Shown here one piece after another: positions 11,380 to 23,068 of a stretch of DNA of 64,000 bases. This DNA is from Armillaria gallica. Taxonomy: Eukaryota > Basidiomycota > Agaricomycetes > Agaricales > Physalacriaceae. The notes beneath the pieces are model-generated. The model saw only the letters and a list, made by a program, of their open reading frames with translations, was not told the DNA's origin and searched no databases. The translations under genes were made by a program, and so were the position numbers. Numbering within the stretch: position 1 is the stretch's first letter; the number at the start of each line of letters is the position of its first letter. Where the stretch lies: the NCBI GenBank assembly GCA_037576215.1, contig JBANDB010000001.1:5456001-5520000 (forward strand). Direction: 5' to 3'.

Positions 11380-12440
11380 ATACAGCTGACCACAGCAGCA
11401 TATACAGCATTGGCACTAATATAATGTTCGTGATGTTAAAAGATGTGGGCGCGTGGGATGAAATCACCGCGCGTCTATCAGTGAAGTCGTCGGCACTGCA
11501 ATATCCCGAAGAACTTCTTCGAAATTTGCAGTAAGGGACTTGAGCCTCACCCAAGCTTAATGAGGCCTAAGAATAGCGCCGGTTCGAGTGTGGAACCGTT
11601 AGCGTTGGCATAGTCTCTCTGCAGTAGTCAAATCCGACGACAGAGATGAAGAAAGCGCGGCATCGGACATATTAGTGATTTCTACAGCTTCATCAATGGC
11701 CGTAATCGCTGCAGGATACCCATCACACTGCGTGTCACGAGAACACAGCCTCGTACCCACTTTAGCGCCAGTGAATACATGTGTATCACAGAACCGTCCC
11801 TCGTAAAATCTCCTACGAGGACTTGCACTCCCTCGCCAATCGCCTCGCGGAACATGATCAGTCATTCTCTGCCGAAGTGGGGGAAAACAAAGCAGATAGC
11901 CTAGTCGCCGGATCTGTAGGATCTCCGGCTTTCAGAGACTACAGATCTTCTCTGTCCGAGCGTCGGATATGTCCCGTTACACAAGGACTTGGCTCGTAGA
12001 CATGTACACTTGGCCTGAGTAGACGAGGGCTCCAGATACAATGCCTTTCGCCGCAGCGTGTACATCAGCGTTGTCGAGAACCTGTAGAAGAACTCTAAGG
12101 GAACGGTATACACTGAAGGTGACATATGGCCTACAACTGCAAGTGCCTTTCCGCCAAACTTGAAGACAAGGTTCGAGATACTTTGCTGCTTCGATTGCAA
12201 TTATCCTCCCTATGCGATCGCTACCTGTGAATGCAAGGAATGAGCACGTCGAAGCGAAGAAACCCAAGTCCAGTGACTGACGTCGATCTTCCGCATAAGC
12301 GGATGCGCAATGATTCTAGCGGTCAAAGCAGATGAGTCCTCCCTCGATCCAGTGACTAGATCGAGAACTCCAGCAGGCAGTCCGGCCTCTTGGAATAGTT
12401 CGGCGATGATGAACTGGGTCCGCGGACTCGATTCTTAGCA
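11380..12440 (-). pseudogene. Aldehyde dehydrogenase relic, copy 1
   Basis: Minus-strand reading in shifting frames gives a recognisable NAD-dependent aldehyde dehydrogenase series: AGLPAGVLDLVTGSRED (about 12390-12340), IIAHPLMRKI, FTGSDRIGRIIAIEAAKYLEPC (about 12250-12170), GGKALAVV (about 12145), DNADVHAAAKGIVSGALVYSGQV (about 12085-12010), a later MFREAIGEG segment (about 11860), and the C-terminal part with AIDEAVEI and SSSL (about 11700-11640). The catalytic cysteine, normally in GQxCMST, is tyrosine here (codon on 12004-12006), and several frameshifts break the frame. It is dead. The same relic recurs at 28640-29440 upstream of the next tandem unit. It is divergent from the methyltransferase relic on the plus strand, with unassigned DNA between. 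Confidence 0.7.
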
Positions 12441-13424
12441 GTATCGGTCTCTAGAGAGCACATCAATAGTCCTGTGGGATTATTGACCTGGGCTGCTCTG
12501 ATGCACGTGTGGGTACGTTCGGTGGACTGACAGTACTGTGCAGCGTCAAAATGGGCTTGCAAGTGAACACGGAGACTATCGGCTGGGGTTGGTCCTACTA
12601 CAGGTAGAGGGACCGGGATGGGGGACATGGGGATGATGGTGTCGTTGTCGACACTGACGGTGATGACAATGTCGTAAGAGGGAATGGACTTCGAAATCGT
12701 GGTCCCCCGTGTTGAAATTGGGGGAAACACGAGAGCAGGAGCGTGGTGAAGGCGGTAGGCACCCTTGTTGGTTTTGGGCGGGGGCAGCAGCAGCAGCAGG
12801 TGTTTCATTGGTCGCGTCATTGTCGTGTCCAGATGGTCAGCGTCATTCCCACCGTTGAACGTTGACGCTGGGAAGCCAATCCTTATCTCGCCCTCCCACT
12901 CAGAGGCTTCTGGTCCATTGACCTGGTGTCACCCTCTCTACTCCAGAGCCCACAAGCATGCACTGGCTTCTAACGTGAATTGAAGTCCTACATCCCTCCT
13001 ATCGTCGTCGTCGTCTTGAGCGTTGTCGTCATAACTGTGTTCGCGGTTTGTGAGCCTCCCGCGGCAAGACGAGAATCGATATAGAATCCACTGGCAGATA
13101 TGATGTTCCAGGGGGCCAAGCAGAGCAGCGATTTGGTCGTATCGTGATCGAAAGAGTCTGTACTAGGGTCAGGATTTTTGTGCCGGCAAAGCAACGGAGA
13201 CGCGTACAATTGAGGCTGACGGGTATACCAGATGCGTGAGAGATAAGGGAAAGCACCATAGTAGGGGGAATTGCCTCGAAGACTCTCAACTGTGAAATCG
13301 GGCCGGTGCACTTTCTCTTCGGAGTTTGGAATTAAACCTTGCCCCTTCCACTTCTTGTCATATCCTTGACTTCACCTGTGTATTTCGTCTCCACTTCGCT
13401 ACAAACCACGATGGGACCTTACAC
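12441..13424. other. Unassigned CpG-rich stretch
   Basis: Between the aldehyde dehydrogenase relic and the methyltransferase relic. Minus-strand open frames of 154 codons (12356-12820) and 107 codons (12988-13311) exist. The first overlaps the probable N-terminal end of the dehydrogenase relic and may contain its 5' exons; the second has no recognisable motif. The matching place in the second tandem unit (29441-34944) is different and much longer, so there is no conservation to support either frame. A short CAG repeat lies at 12783-12800. Confidence 0.4.
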
Positions 13425-14170
13425 TATGGATCTAGGATGCGGAATATGTGAATTATCTCTCCTTTCACTTGTGCTGCTTGACATAAGGTTACAGGGCAGG
13501 CTGCGGTTGAGCTCACCCCATTCAAGAAAGTCGTCAGCGTCGAGCCTACAGAAAAAATGTTAGACGCTGCAAGAAAGTATATGAACGAGAGAATTGGCGA
13601 CCCCGGTGCGCTACAACGCTTTCAGCAATGGCTTGGCTGACGACAATTTCAGAAGGATACCGTTTCGAATTCGCCGACCCCAGTGCAGAGGATCCGTCCT
13701 TGCTCGCTCGTTCGGCTGTGGATCTCGTCATTGCAGCACAGGCAGCTTGTTGGGGAAGCTGTGGCCTGAGCTCAACCGCGCAGTGGCTTTCTGGGTACAC
13801 TCAGAGCTCGCGTATCCTTCTCTGACGCCTCTCCTCACCGACTACTCCCAAGAAACGGACCCTGCAACGTCGCTTTGCCCAGCATCCAGGAAAAATTACA
13901 CTAGAGAACCATCACCTTGATGTACCGGAGCCAGCTTATCAGCTTATTTCCGCTCGTGAAGCTCATTGCACACTATGGCGGCAAGGGATCGAGGTCTGGT
14001 TCTGGAACGCACGACGAGAGGGTGCGGCGAAGGAGGGAAACACGGCGGTGAAGGAGTCGGACGAGCTCATGGTAGAGTGGCCGATAGGCATGATGCTCGT
14101 CGAGAATGGGGAGAAATTTGGTGAGTCTTTTCTCATGCTGACTGGACAAGCCACTAAACATCCCTTTTGA
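13425..14170 (+). pseudogene. Class I SAM-dependent methyltransferase relic (trans-aconitate methyltransferase-like), copy 1
   Basis: Motif I (DLGCG, 13430-13442), an intron-like gap, then ELTPFKKVVSVEPTEKMLDA (about 13505-13570) with the acidic residue that binds the SAM ribose, then ERIGDPGALQRF, EGYRFEFADPSAEDPS and DLVIAAQAA (about 13715-13745), and a C-terminal NTAVKESDELMVEWPIGMM (about 14040-14100). This is the layout of the fungal methyltransferase family related to yeast Tmt1. Relative to the second copy (34940-35820), 11 bases are missing just after DLVIAAQAA, removing the HWFDYS motif and shifting the frame; further shifts follow. Block Y1, shared with Y2, starts at this gene. Confidence 0.7.
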
Positions 14171-14720
14171 TAGTGCTGCACGGGAGCTGGTATGCCCTAG
14201 TTTTTGGATTGTAATCATGATTTTGGAGTACTACGCAACAGTTTTTCGTGCCCCGGAGCTGGGACAGAGAGAGCTAGGATCTCGTCGCTACTAGGCCCCG
14301 AGCTAGTCCCGGTCACTCTCTATCGCATTCTCTTCAACGGACACGATGGAGATAAACGATGCAGGGCATGGCTGGGAACCCCGGAAAATGTTTGTTATTT
14401 GTTCCATGTCCTCTTCTCATATTAATATGTGCCTAGTCAATCTAGAGGGCTCGCATTCTATCTGCCAGGTCTTCGAACTTTCGCAGAGGGAGTCCAAAGC
14501 CAAGCTGCGGCGAGCAAGACCCTCAACGAGACGGTTGCTGAATACAAGCGCCGGCGCAAACGAGTTCCACGTAGATTTGATAAGTGGTGGGTACGTTCGC
14601 TTCTTTTTATTTCCTCAAATCTAAGCTATGACATAGGTAGGAATACGTTGAGAAGAACTTCCAGACGAGTATGCCGAGACTTCGAGGCGAGGGATTGTGA
14701 TAGTAAATCCCGATGTCACT
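14171..14720 (+). pseudogene. CAP10/GT90-like glycosyltransferase, N-terminal fragment, copy 1
   Basis: From about 14435 the sequence reads GGLAFYLPGL-type sequence, then ASKTLNETVAEYKRR and RVPRRFDKW (to about 14585), then an intron-like gap with GT at 14588 and a short continuation YVEKNFQT (about 14640). The pattern of a short helical lead, EYKRRY-like box and GFDKWW resembles the start of the luminal domain of fungal CAP10/GT90 proteins, which transfer sugars in the secretory pathway (known for the family; assigned here by memory of the motif). The matching copy at 35805-36350 is nearly identical. The rest of the enzyme does not follow directly; a mid-domain piece appears 2.3 kb downstream (16975-17435). 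14171-14430 could be an extra exon but is not recognised. Confidence 0.45.
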
Positions 14721-16560
14721 AACCGTATTGATACTCGATGACAAAAGTGATATATTTGGCAGCAAACGTAAAGAGCACCAAAACAACACTTCGGACAATG
14801 TGAGACGCGTGCCAAGGGGCGGAAGGACAAGCACGACACAGACCCTGTCCGTTTCGACATCAGCCCCGCAGCCCCAAAGGTAAGCTCGCCCGCACGAAAG
14901 GAATGCCCCCCTCCCATGCCACGGACAGGCGTAGTCTCCCGTTGAAATTATCCAACGGGCGACCCGTGCCTGCCCTTTCGTCCTTAGCCAAAAACGAAAA
15001 ACAAAGGCCTGGGATGAGAAATGTTAGTATCCCGTCCAAAGGAGCACTGGAACGACATGAGGGCAGGCAGAACCGAGGCTGAGAAGAAGCTTGCCGTCAT
15101 GTCACCCGCGCAAACTTCAGACTCGGCCGCACACATCAGACACCGTCCATCCAAATTATCCCATTTTGAGGTTCGCAGGCTATGAAGAAACGGTTAGGAT
15201 CTGGCACAGTACTAAGCAACAAATGAACATACTACTGCGGAAGTCCCAAACGGTATCCGAAAGACGTTAGTACGGACAAGGGGAAGACGACCGAAAAAGC
15301 GTCCATCGTGGACTTCTGTGGCTGTGGACGGTGGTTAGTTTGGCGGAGGTTGCCTGGGGATATGGAACTTACCTGCCGTGCCCGAGTCCTCCCCAGTTCA
15401 TTCTCTCCCTGCTGTACCTCGTCTTCCTTCCATCCCGTATCTGCCTTGCTCGCCGGTCGCGATGCATATCACAGATCCATACTTGAAGCTTGAATTGGAG
15501 CGGTACTCGGCATCGAGACTGATGTGTCACGTCGGCGAAGGGATGGGCACTGTCGACGCCATCGATTGAGGGGTGCATGGAGTAGGAATGGTCGGGCAAT
15601 CAAAGTAGAACTCTGCTCTCGTGGGCCGCTTCATTTATGTCTTTCGTTCAACGCATTTTCGCCACTACTCGAGCGCTCATCCACCTCGCCTGCTGGAATT
15701 CAATAGGTTGCCGCGCCGCAAACATTGGGTCTGGCCAGGGTAGGGCTAATTTGGAAGACATGGGAACGACTTAGAAGCGGGATATGGTGGACGTTTCGAG
15801 GGGAGGGTGATCAGACATCTAGCAGAAAAGGTTAACTTTGTACATGAACCATCTGCCGATAACGTACCATCCGGATATGGGATCACTCCCAGCATGAGTC
15901 CAGATCCCAATGGATGCTCGCCGCGGGGCTTGATTCTTGGAAATGTTGACCTTGATCGAGGTAGTATTTGCACACTAGGGCAGGCCCTAAAGTTGGGAGA
16001 AAGTGTCAAAGAATGCAAGAAATTTGGAGGAAAAAAGTACCGATATGCAGAGCCGAAAACTGTCAAAACGCGTCAGGACACGAAGACATTTCCAGCAGCG
16101 GGACAGCCAGAACTTCGAGGTCCAGTTGCAGCGCCTGCCTCCACGAAGATTCATCATCTATTCGGAGAGCAAGCGTCAGTCGTGATCATAAACACTTACG
16201 ATCAGACGCAAAAACTCACGAACATCCTGATAATCGATGGGACCCAAGGTCGACGTGTGGTGTCGCTCGCCACGGTGCTTGGATCCCAGAACAATCGAGC
16301 TTTGAAGGGCGATAATCTTGACATTCCCGCGAACACGAAATCTGGGGTAGATGAGCAAAATGGCAAGCACAGATGGAAAGACGCGCCTACCGAGAGGGAA
16401 AAATATCATGATGTATGTGGATCGCAAACGATGATACCACGACGCGGCATCGCGTAAAACAGGGGAAATGGAGCGAGTGAAGGGAGCCGCAAAAATCGAA
16501 ACGGTCCGGGGAGTGCCAAACAACCTGTCATTGCCAAACATTCCTTCTCATCCTACCACA
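14721..16560. other. Conserved unassigned 1.8-kb stretch (duplicated at 36330-38170)
   Basis: Nearly identical to the matching part of block Y2 but without a recognisable protein. The longest plus-strand frame (15807-16457, 216 codons) is not kept in the other copy, where a one-base insertion near 37650 (AAATTTTGG for AAATTTGG) breaks it. Minus-strand exon-like frames occur at 15369-15599 (counterpart 36894-37229), 15746-16066 and 16176-16541. I see no conserved domain and no transposon ends. It lies between two parts of the GT90-like relic, so it may be an old insertion. Confidence 0.4.
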
Positions 16561-16589
16561 TCCTCGATGAACCACGAGATGGGAGCTTG

Positions 16590-16680
16590 CTGTGGATCTA
16601 GGATGCAGAACAGGTGAGTTGTTTCTTGTTCCCTTGCGCTGCTTGACTCAGCAACGACTGTCAGGAATGCGGATTTTATG
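16590..16680 (+). pseudogene. Methyltransferase first-exon fragment 2
   Basis: The sequence GCTGTGGATCTAGGATGCAGAACAGGTGAGTTGT reads VDLGCRTG, then a GTGAGT donor, and after a 35-base intron-like gap ends in CTCAG. This is the motif I exon and first intron of the methyltransferase relic at 13425, detached from the rest of the enzyme. The same fragment occurs at 38213-38300. Confidence 0.55.
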
Positions 16681-16974
16681 ATCAAGATAGAAGCACATAC
16701 GTGTGGTATAACAGCATATAGTGAACATGGCGAAAACGAACACACTGAGGAGCAGAGTCGCATCGTGGTTGGAATCTGGATCAAATCGGCCACGCACTCT
16801 TGGACCTTGCCACTTCCTGCCACATCCTCGACTTCGCCTATTGATGAACTCGCGTGTCACTCAAAGATCCTCGGCTATAAATGGTCGCAGATTCAGCAGG
16901 ACGGAGCTAGTAGATGCGCGGGAGAACGCGATGGAAGGTGACATGCCTCTTTGACTGATTCTCTTGGAGCACAT

Positions 16975-17540
16975 TAGTGACTGGGAACTTTGGGAGAAAT
17001 TTGTTGAACACGCTCGCGCAGGAACGTGAACTTGTAAGTCTTTCTTGTTCTTTTATTTTCTAAGCTAATCCTGTCACAGACATCGACGTCGATGAGCTCG
17101 TTCCTGTCAACTATCACGCGCATGGATGAATCTCTCTTTACCCCAACTTCGCCCACCCCCGTCGACTTGACCTTTGAACCCAATCAATGCTCCCAAAGTC
17201 CTCATCTCTAACCATCGAAAAGCAATGGGTCCTTGTCGACACCCACACCTCCTTCACGAGCACGGTCACTTCCTCTCGCTCGGAAGAGGCCCCTTCCTTC
17301 CCATCCTCCTTCGCCTACTCTCAAACCTTAATGCATCACGACATCTTTATTGCGCACATAGCCAACAGATTGCGCGCGCTCTCTGATAACGAGGCCATCG
17401 TATGGGAAAAAAAGAGGATCGACGATCGGCTATAGTTTTTCTCCTTCCTCTATACCACTCCTGCTTCGGCCCTCGCCCGTCGACGTTGCCCATTTTGGAC
17501 GGATATAGCATGTACGGTATGGTTTTTTTCTTTATTTAAA
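16975..17540 (+). pseudogene. CAP10/GT90-like mid-domain fragment, copy 1
   Basis: Reads TGNFGRNLLNTLAQER (16980-17025), an intron-like gap with GTAAGT at about 17034, DIDVDELVPVNYHARMD (about 17080-17130), then FEPNQCSQ and, in a neighbouring frame, SFAYSQTLMHHDIFIAHIAN (about 17310-17370) and DNEAIVWEKK (about 17390-17415). The better preserved version at 34130-34900 gives the order WIAGCAPTSPAWKDPIDFTF, NHEKAMDPCLHPYLLHEHG and HHDI, which is how I recognise the family. Several frameshifts. Followed by a promoter-like or exon-like stretch also present at 29590-29720, 34855-34930 and 39050-39140. Confidence 0.5.
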
Positions 17541-18543
17541 TACTAGCTCATTGACATAGGCAAATTTTGCACAAGACAGTACTTTGCGTTACCCCTAAAC
17601 GACGACAACCATCAATTAGGACAAGATCCAACCCGCCATTGCCCCGATACACGCCACGACCTATCCCCATATCTCCTGCGCATACATGAGCCCTAATTGC
17701 AACCCTGGCACGTCTACGATCTGTGATGATTCCAAATTGGACTCCCCGCCCGGAATGCAATCCCAACCTAGATCGGCGACGAGAGGCAGGAGACGTCAAG
17801 CTCAACACGGTATACGATGGGAAGGGCTACAGGGCAGAGGGACTGCCACCGGGATGGTCAGTGGTCGGAGACAAAAGGGGATGAAGAGCAGTCTAACGAC
17901 GCACCAAATCCCGGTGTCTTCCTTAGCTCGTTCAGACTTCGAGGACAACCCCACACCCCGGTTCAATAGTGTCGATGCAGGTATGCATTTGACGCCTGCT
18001 ACATTTTCCCTGCCTAATCCTATTCTACGTAGTAGTGCAGAATTGCGGCCAGGCTGTAACGATCGCTATGACCTTCCAAGGTCGTCAAGCAGGACACAAT
18101 GAGGCTTTGAACTCTGGAGAGTACGCCCAGAGCGTGGATCTATGTAAGCCAGCCATGTATCATCGCCACCGGACTACAAACTCACATACCCGCCCGATAG
18201 CTTATCGTACAGGAGACGTCGATACCAATGCCGTCCCTTTTTATCATGGGCTGTTGCGACCGGCGCGGGTGAGGTGGTAGCAAGCAAGCACCCGCTCTCG
18301 CTGGGGGTGTATCCTTGCTCGATCCATGGTAAGCTGTCCTCATTTGAGTTTCTGGCGTAGTCCTTACCTAGCTCATCAATTTTGTGTACCTAGCCTGTGT
18401 GCAGACTGAGCACTGAGTTGGCGAAGTATGTGGTCCCGTTAGTGTCACCTTTTCTGACTAATGACTCGTTGCAGAATTCATCGTCGATTGATGAAAAGGC
18501 TAGGCTCGGGATTCACGCATTGATCGCCACCGATGGAGAGGTA
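17541..18543. other. Unassigned duplicated stretch (matches 39150-40158; first 350 bases also match 31959-32330)
   Basis: Three copies of the first part exist in the window, so it is an old component of the tandem unit. A possible exon reads GDVKLNTVYDGKGYRAE followed by LPPGWSVV (about 17790-17870). Downstream is NCGQAVTIAMTFQGRQ (about 18040-18090). I cannot assign a family. No reading frame is conserved across the copies for more than about 60 codons. Confidence 0.4.
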
Positions 18544-19871
18544 CACCACCAACCTTGCGAGACGTCAAGGAGAGGTCAGAGCAAACTTGTTTTGATGAGT
18601 TTGTGTCGACGTCACTTTGACGGTGCTGCGGCTTCATTGCTACTGTTGGAGGCCTATCATTTCGACTTATTTCCAATCCTCTACATCAAACTGACATCAA
18701 GCTCAGGCTCAAACAAACATCAAGCCTCTTGTTACAATGATTCCAATAGTATATAGAATTCATGTCACATTGTACGTTGAAAAGGCAGGAAAACTGTAAA
18801 ATACATTATATTGCAGTACTCGATTGTATAAAACACTGTGTTCAATCGTAGCAAGTTACATGTCTATATACATATAAGTCCTTCAGAGGCTCCGTACGAT
18901 CTCTTCTGTGTCATCGCAGCTAAATCCTAGGTTTACAATTACTGCACCTTGGCCTTCGGAATCTTGGCAAGCGGCCACTGCAACTCGCTGATACACTTTT
19001 GCTAAAGCATGTTTAACATGGGCCTGTTAACAGCAACTGGTAAGGATATGAAGAAGAAAGAAGGCAGATGTAACGCACTTCGGTCCTCCAAATCAATGGC
19101 GTGCGCGAGGACCACGATGTCACCAGCCTCTGAGTCGGAGAAATTTGGTGAATTGAAGTCTGAATATAAAAATGCCTATTAGTCTCCGTTCGGCAAAAGT
19201 AACTGATGATACTCACAAACGAGTACTGATAGAATTTTCAATTCCCCCAGGACTTAATGCATGAAGAACATTACTGCCACCTGCGGTTCCAGCTTGAGCG
19301 GCTAGGCAGTGCTGTAGCGATCATCTTGGTGGCGAGAGCAGGCACTGTTAAGAAAAGAGATTCGGGCGACGCTGGTGGGCTGGTCTGCAGGTACGTACCA
19401 AGTTTTGGTAAAGTTTTGGCTCGGCGACCAGCTGAGAAAGACCTTGGGTTATACGCTGGACCAGTGGCAGAGGCAGATTGGACGGTAGCAGGCGGAAAGA
19501 GCGGCCTTTGCATAGGATGAAAGCGGATGAATGTGGGTCTGCAACCGTGCGATATTCGAGTACTTGAGTTTGACTTCTGTGCTCAAGATGTTGACGGTGT
19601 TATACAAGAAAGCAGAGTGCAAAAGCATCACTAGAAATAGTTGAGATTGTGTTTGACCTGGTTTGTTCGATGACCTCAATAAAGAGTCGCGAGAGTCGAG
19701 TCGACATGATATAGCGAGAACGTTGATGAGACGTGATGCTGCCGTAGAAGTGACATGCATTGCCTCATCGTCACATTGATGTCAAACTTCATTCATTCTC
19801 GGGTCAGTAAGAATTTGTGTATTGACATCTGGACCGTGACCTTTGACTGACTTCTCGACAGCTTGGTGGTG
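18544..19871. mobile_element. 1328-bp DNA transposon-like insertion with TA target duplication, present only in block Y1
   Basis: Block Y2 lacks this segment: at 40157-40158 it has AGAGGTATACGGG, where Y1 has AGAGGTA, the insertion, then TATACGGG. The element starts CACCACCAACCTTGCGAGAC and ends TCTCGACAGCTTGGTGGTG, giving imperfect inverted ends of about 18 bases, flanked by the duplicated dinucleotide TA (18542-18543 and 19872-19873). The superfamily is unclear. TA duplications are typical of Tc1/mariner, while 2-3-bp duplications with CAC ends also occur in CACTA elements. No transposase is seen. Inside, minus-strand frames with intron-like gaps exist (for example SDSEAGDIVVLAHAI near 19090-19145), so it may carry captured host exons. 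Confidence 0.8.
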
Positions 19872-21631
19872 TATACGGGTTCTATTGGATACCGTTGGTA
19901 ATAGGTAACGGGGTGCTCGTTACTGTAGGGTTATCGAGACAAGGCACTACAACTTGCCACAGTCGCTGCTGTTTTGGCCCTCTAGGCTCAGGTCTGGGTG
20001 GACGCGCTAACAAGATGGGGACTACACTGTAACCAGGCGCTACTCTGACAGCATGGCGACAGAGTCATGAAAGGTGGTGGAATATTTTATTTTATTGGTT
20101 AGGGTCGCGGTACTCTTTTTAATTGAAGGCGGGAGGTAGACGCGTCCAGTAAGGTCGAATTACTCTAGATGCTGTCAATACAGCATTTTATCCGTCAAGA
20201 ACGCGTCCTTCATTGCGAGTAGTACGCGTTTTCCTTGAATTCAAGGTCTCGTGATCGCCATGGGTTTCCTTTTTGGATTTTGTGAAATTTTCATTTCTTC
20301 TTCTCCTTTCGGTCATTACGACGAGCTGGTCGTCGCTCAGGCCTCAGCATGGACACATTTAACTCATTACAAAGGTGCGTACTCGTCTGCAGGTTTTACT
20401 TTTTACCGACTTTTTGTTTTAAGCGCTTTATCAGAGCCTTGATCAAGGTAAGCTAAACTTATTTAAAGAGTGACTATTCTCGCTAACAGATTCTTTTCCA
20501 GTCTTCGGTCCACCGACTTGAGAGGCGACGTCAGACTAGGTGCGTCGGCCGCTGCTTCATTGACTACTGTCAAGTTGTGCTAATGATATCGTAGGCTTTA
20601 TCATGAATGCATCGTTTTTCTGAGGTACGGCCACCTCGCCCCACCCTACCCTTTTCTTCCAATCACTGTTCTTGATTTCAGGAAGCTCTAGTGAAGGATC
20701 AAGACAGTGGTCATGGTGAAGAACTCCAACTGGTTAATCGACCGGGTGTGTCTACTAGGCCCTTCATTTTTTGTCATTGCTCATATTTTAATTCAGATCT
20801 CACTACTTTCACGACATGTCGGCACCTGGATTATTCTACACGCGCGCATGCGTGAGCTCAAGCCCTAGGTCCTTCGTGCCACCGTCGGCGGTCGCTTGCA
20901 GGAAACTTGAGGCCTCAAGTTTGATACAATGGCTGCCTTTGTACAGGCGGTAGACGGGGAATCAGCTTGGACTTCGATGTCACGATTATATGGGTATTAA
21001 GGGTGCGTACCTCTTCTCTAGTTCCTGCGCGATTGCTGAGTGTGCACGTTAGGGTTTTTTTAGGTGGGAACGTGGCGCAGTCCAAAAGTACGCGTCGTAG
21101 ATATGGCTTACTGAACAAATTTCAAAGGTACATTGCTTGTTGTTGACAGCGGCCACTCCTACTAACAAGATGTATACAGTTACATATGAACTGAACCGCA
21201 TGCATGAGGAAAAGAAATGGTACTATAGCCAAGGAGAGACTCGACGGTAGCACATACGATTACGGGGTAACAAGCGCAGGGAGAATGTACGGAGGAATGG
21301 CGCATGCACTATAGGGAAGTGGACGACCGGCTGTGACACAGTGAGCGACGGTCATCAGTGGCTGTGAGGGTGAGGTGGGTATTAACGTTGACGTTGAACG
21401 TTGGTCGTCTGTGGCGGAAGTTATTTGTTGAAAAAATGTATTAACGTCAGCTGTACGGGGATCTACTAGTGGCTCGAAGGAGTGGATCGAAAGGGACGAG
21501 TGCATCGGTGCTTGCCGTGATTGGTTGATCAACAACTTTATGGCGACCTTTGCGCGTCTATCCCGGTCAAGATTCGACTATATCTTTGCACACCGTTTCT
21601 ATTCAACAATTGGTGTCTGCACCTCTACAAA
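19872..21631. other. Unassigned duplicated stretch (matches 40158-41878)
   Basis: Alignable along its whole length with block Y2. Open frames at 19872-20040 (reading YWIPLVIGNGVLVTVGLS, possibly a membrane segment) and 20690-20960 (YTRACVSSSPRS or, in another frame, ARMRELKPW in the second copy) are candidates for exons. Neither is maintained in both copies without frameshift, and I do not recognise a family. No repeat termini seen. Confidence 0.4.
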
Positions 21632-21900
21632 TCACGATGGGACCTCGCTGCCGGTCTAGGCGCGGAACAGGCCTTGAATTACCGCTTATTGCTCAACTTG
21701 GGGCTACAAGTCAGGCTACGATTGAGCTTACCTCGTTCAAGAAGGCCGTCGGTGTCGAGCTTGGAGAGAGGATGCTAGACGCTGTGAGAGAGGATCTGAA
21801 TGAGAGAATTAGTAGCTCTGGTGCGCTACAACATTTTTAGCAATGGCTTGGCTGACGGCACTCCCAGAAGAATCCCGTTTCGAATTTGACCACTCTGGAC
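21632..21900 (+). pseudogene. Methyltransferase 5' fragment 3
   Basis: After a decayed motif I exon (about 21640-21665) the frame reads QATIELTSFKKAVGVELGER (about 21715-21770), MLDAVREDLNERISSSGALQ and HF-stop at 21838-21840. It corresponds to residues around motif I and II of the methyltransferase at 13425, then diverges. The counterpart is at 41880-42150. The rest of the enzyme is missing. Confidence 0.6.
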
Positions 21901-22130
21901 ATCCTTAGTCGTGCATACATTGAGGAGAACAACCAGACAAATCAGATATACCGAGACCTCGAACCTTGTTGGGGCGTTACGAAGACTCGTTTACTCTTGG
22001 TAAGGAGGAAGGACATCGTGTTGGACTTGTCGACTGACCCAGGTACCCACATCTACGTCCTTAATGGTACTCGGAGAGACGTCGATGAATTCCTTCCCTA
22101 TTTTCCATCTACGTGACGACCCTGGCTGGG
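21901..22130 (+). pseudogene. Unassigned exon-like fragment (KDIVLDLSTDPGTHIYVL)
   Basis: A frame with TKTRLLLVRRKDIVLDLSTD and PGTHIYVLNGTRRDVDEF (22000-22110) is repeated at 42160-42363 and, in decayed form, at 58560-58720. At 58560 it runs straight into the GT90-like piece ELLEDVNEFLSPFC, so it may be an upstream exon of that gene. I do not recognise the domain. It sits directly in front of the BCP1 relic, whose first exon is missing, which suggests a rearrangement junction near 22110-22150. Confidence 0.4.
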
Positions 22131-22149
22131 AACTTGGGCAGAATAAGTA

Positions 22150-23068
22150 TGCCTGAACAGTGTGGACTGCCATGCCTTGAAAAGGCTCGTTGGCCAGCTT
22201 TTCCAGCGTGATGCTAACCTTTTTCATATGCACGAGCTCACGGAGCTGATCCTGAGCCAGCCCAGGGTGGGGACGACAATAAAAACTGATGGAATGGAGA
22301 GTGATCCTTATGCACTGCTGACGGTGCTGAATATGCATAAACATAAGGTGCGTGGTGTACCGTTTCTTGTCAATTTTACGCTGACCTTGAAGGAACAGGA
22401 CCGCCCCTCCGTCAAGGCTCTGGCACATTATTATTTGGACAAGTCCTCAGTAGACCTGGCTTTCCATGCTACTCTACAAGTACTCTTCTCGCAGACAGAG
22501 TCGCACATTGGCTTCGTGCTGTGCGAGCGGCTCATCAACATGCCTGTCCAAGTAATACCCCCCACGTCGCATGTTGATGTACGAGTTGAAATGAGCAATC
22601 GAGGATTTGTGTCTTTTTACGTCGTTATGTTGAGCGTTTTTGCTGACTGCAGCAGAACAAGCCATACACGTTTCGCACCTTATCTTCGTATCGTGGACAT
22701 ACCATCTTTCAGAGGGCGAAGAAGCAATGCTGTCTTCTACCCAGACCAAACCGCACAAAACAAAAAGGACGAAAAAAGCCCCAGCTCCGACGTTCGCCCG
22801 TCCTGCAGATGGTATCTACTCGTTCCACCCAGAAGACGAATATATCAGGCAGGTGAGGCAATTTTCATTAATCTGAAGCATAGGTTCCGATATCCTAAAT
22901 CATTAGGCCTCTATACATGCGGTCGACTATGGCTTCTCAACGTCGCCTACTGAGCCCCGCGATAAAGAATCTTTCGGACTAGATACGCGAGGAAGAATGG
23001 TGCTTGTGCCGGCGGAACATTTCCCAGCTCTGGTTGGGAAGATGTCTGAAGTGTACGCTGTCGGATGA
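22150..23068 (+). pseudogene. BCP1: BCP1/BCCIP family protein, copy 1 (5' end lost, one frameshift)
   Basis: Reads as the eukaryotic BCP1 (BCCIP) family, nuclear proteins needed in yeast for export of the lipid kinase Mss4 and for ribosome assembly. Exons: 22156-22348 (HALKRLVGQLFQRDANLFHM, HELTELILSQPRVGTTIKTD), a short intron with GTGCGT at 22349, 22391 to about 22604 (LCERLINMPVQVIPP), an intron ending CAGCAG near 22653, 22654-22852 (AMLSSTQTKPHKTKR, ADGIYSFHPEDEYIRQ), and a last exon 22916-23068 (ESFGLDTRGRMVLVPAEHFP, stop at 23066). The N-terminal acidic region is missing. A one-base loss between KPYTF and HLIFVSWTY (about 22673) shifts the frame, and the last intron lacks an AG acceptor (CTATAC). 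PRODH follows 218 bases downstream on the same strand. Confidence 0.85.

Noticed and set aside
15807..16457. 216-codon plus-strand open frame as a gene
   Set aside because: The near-identical copy at 37400-38060 has a one-base insertion and stops, and no motif is present; an open frame by chance in CpG-rich DNA.
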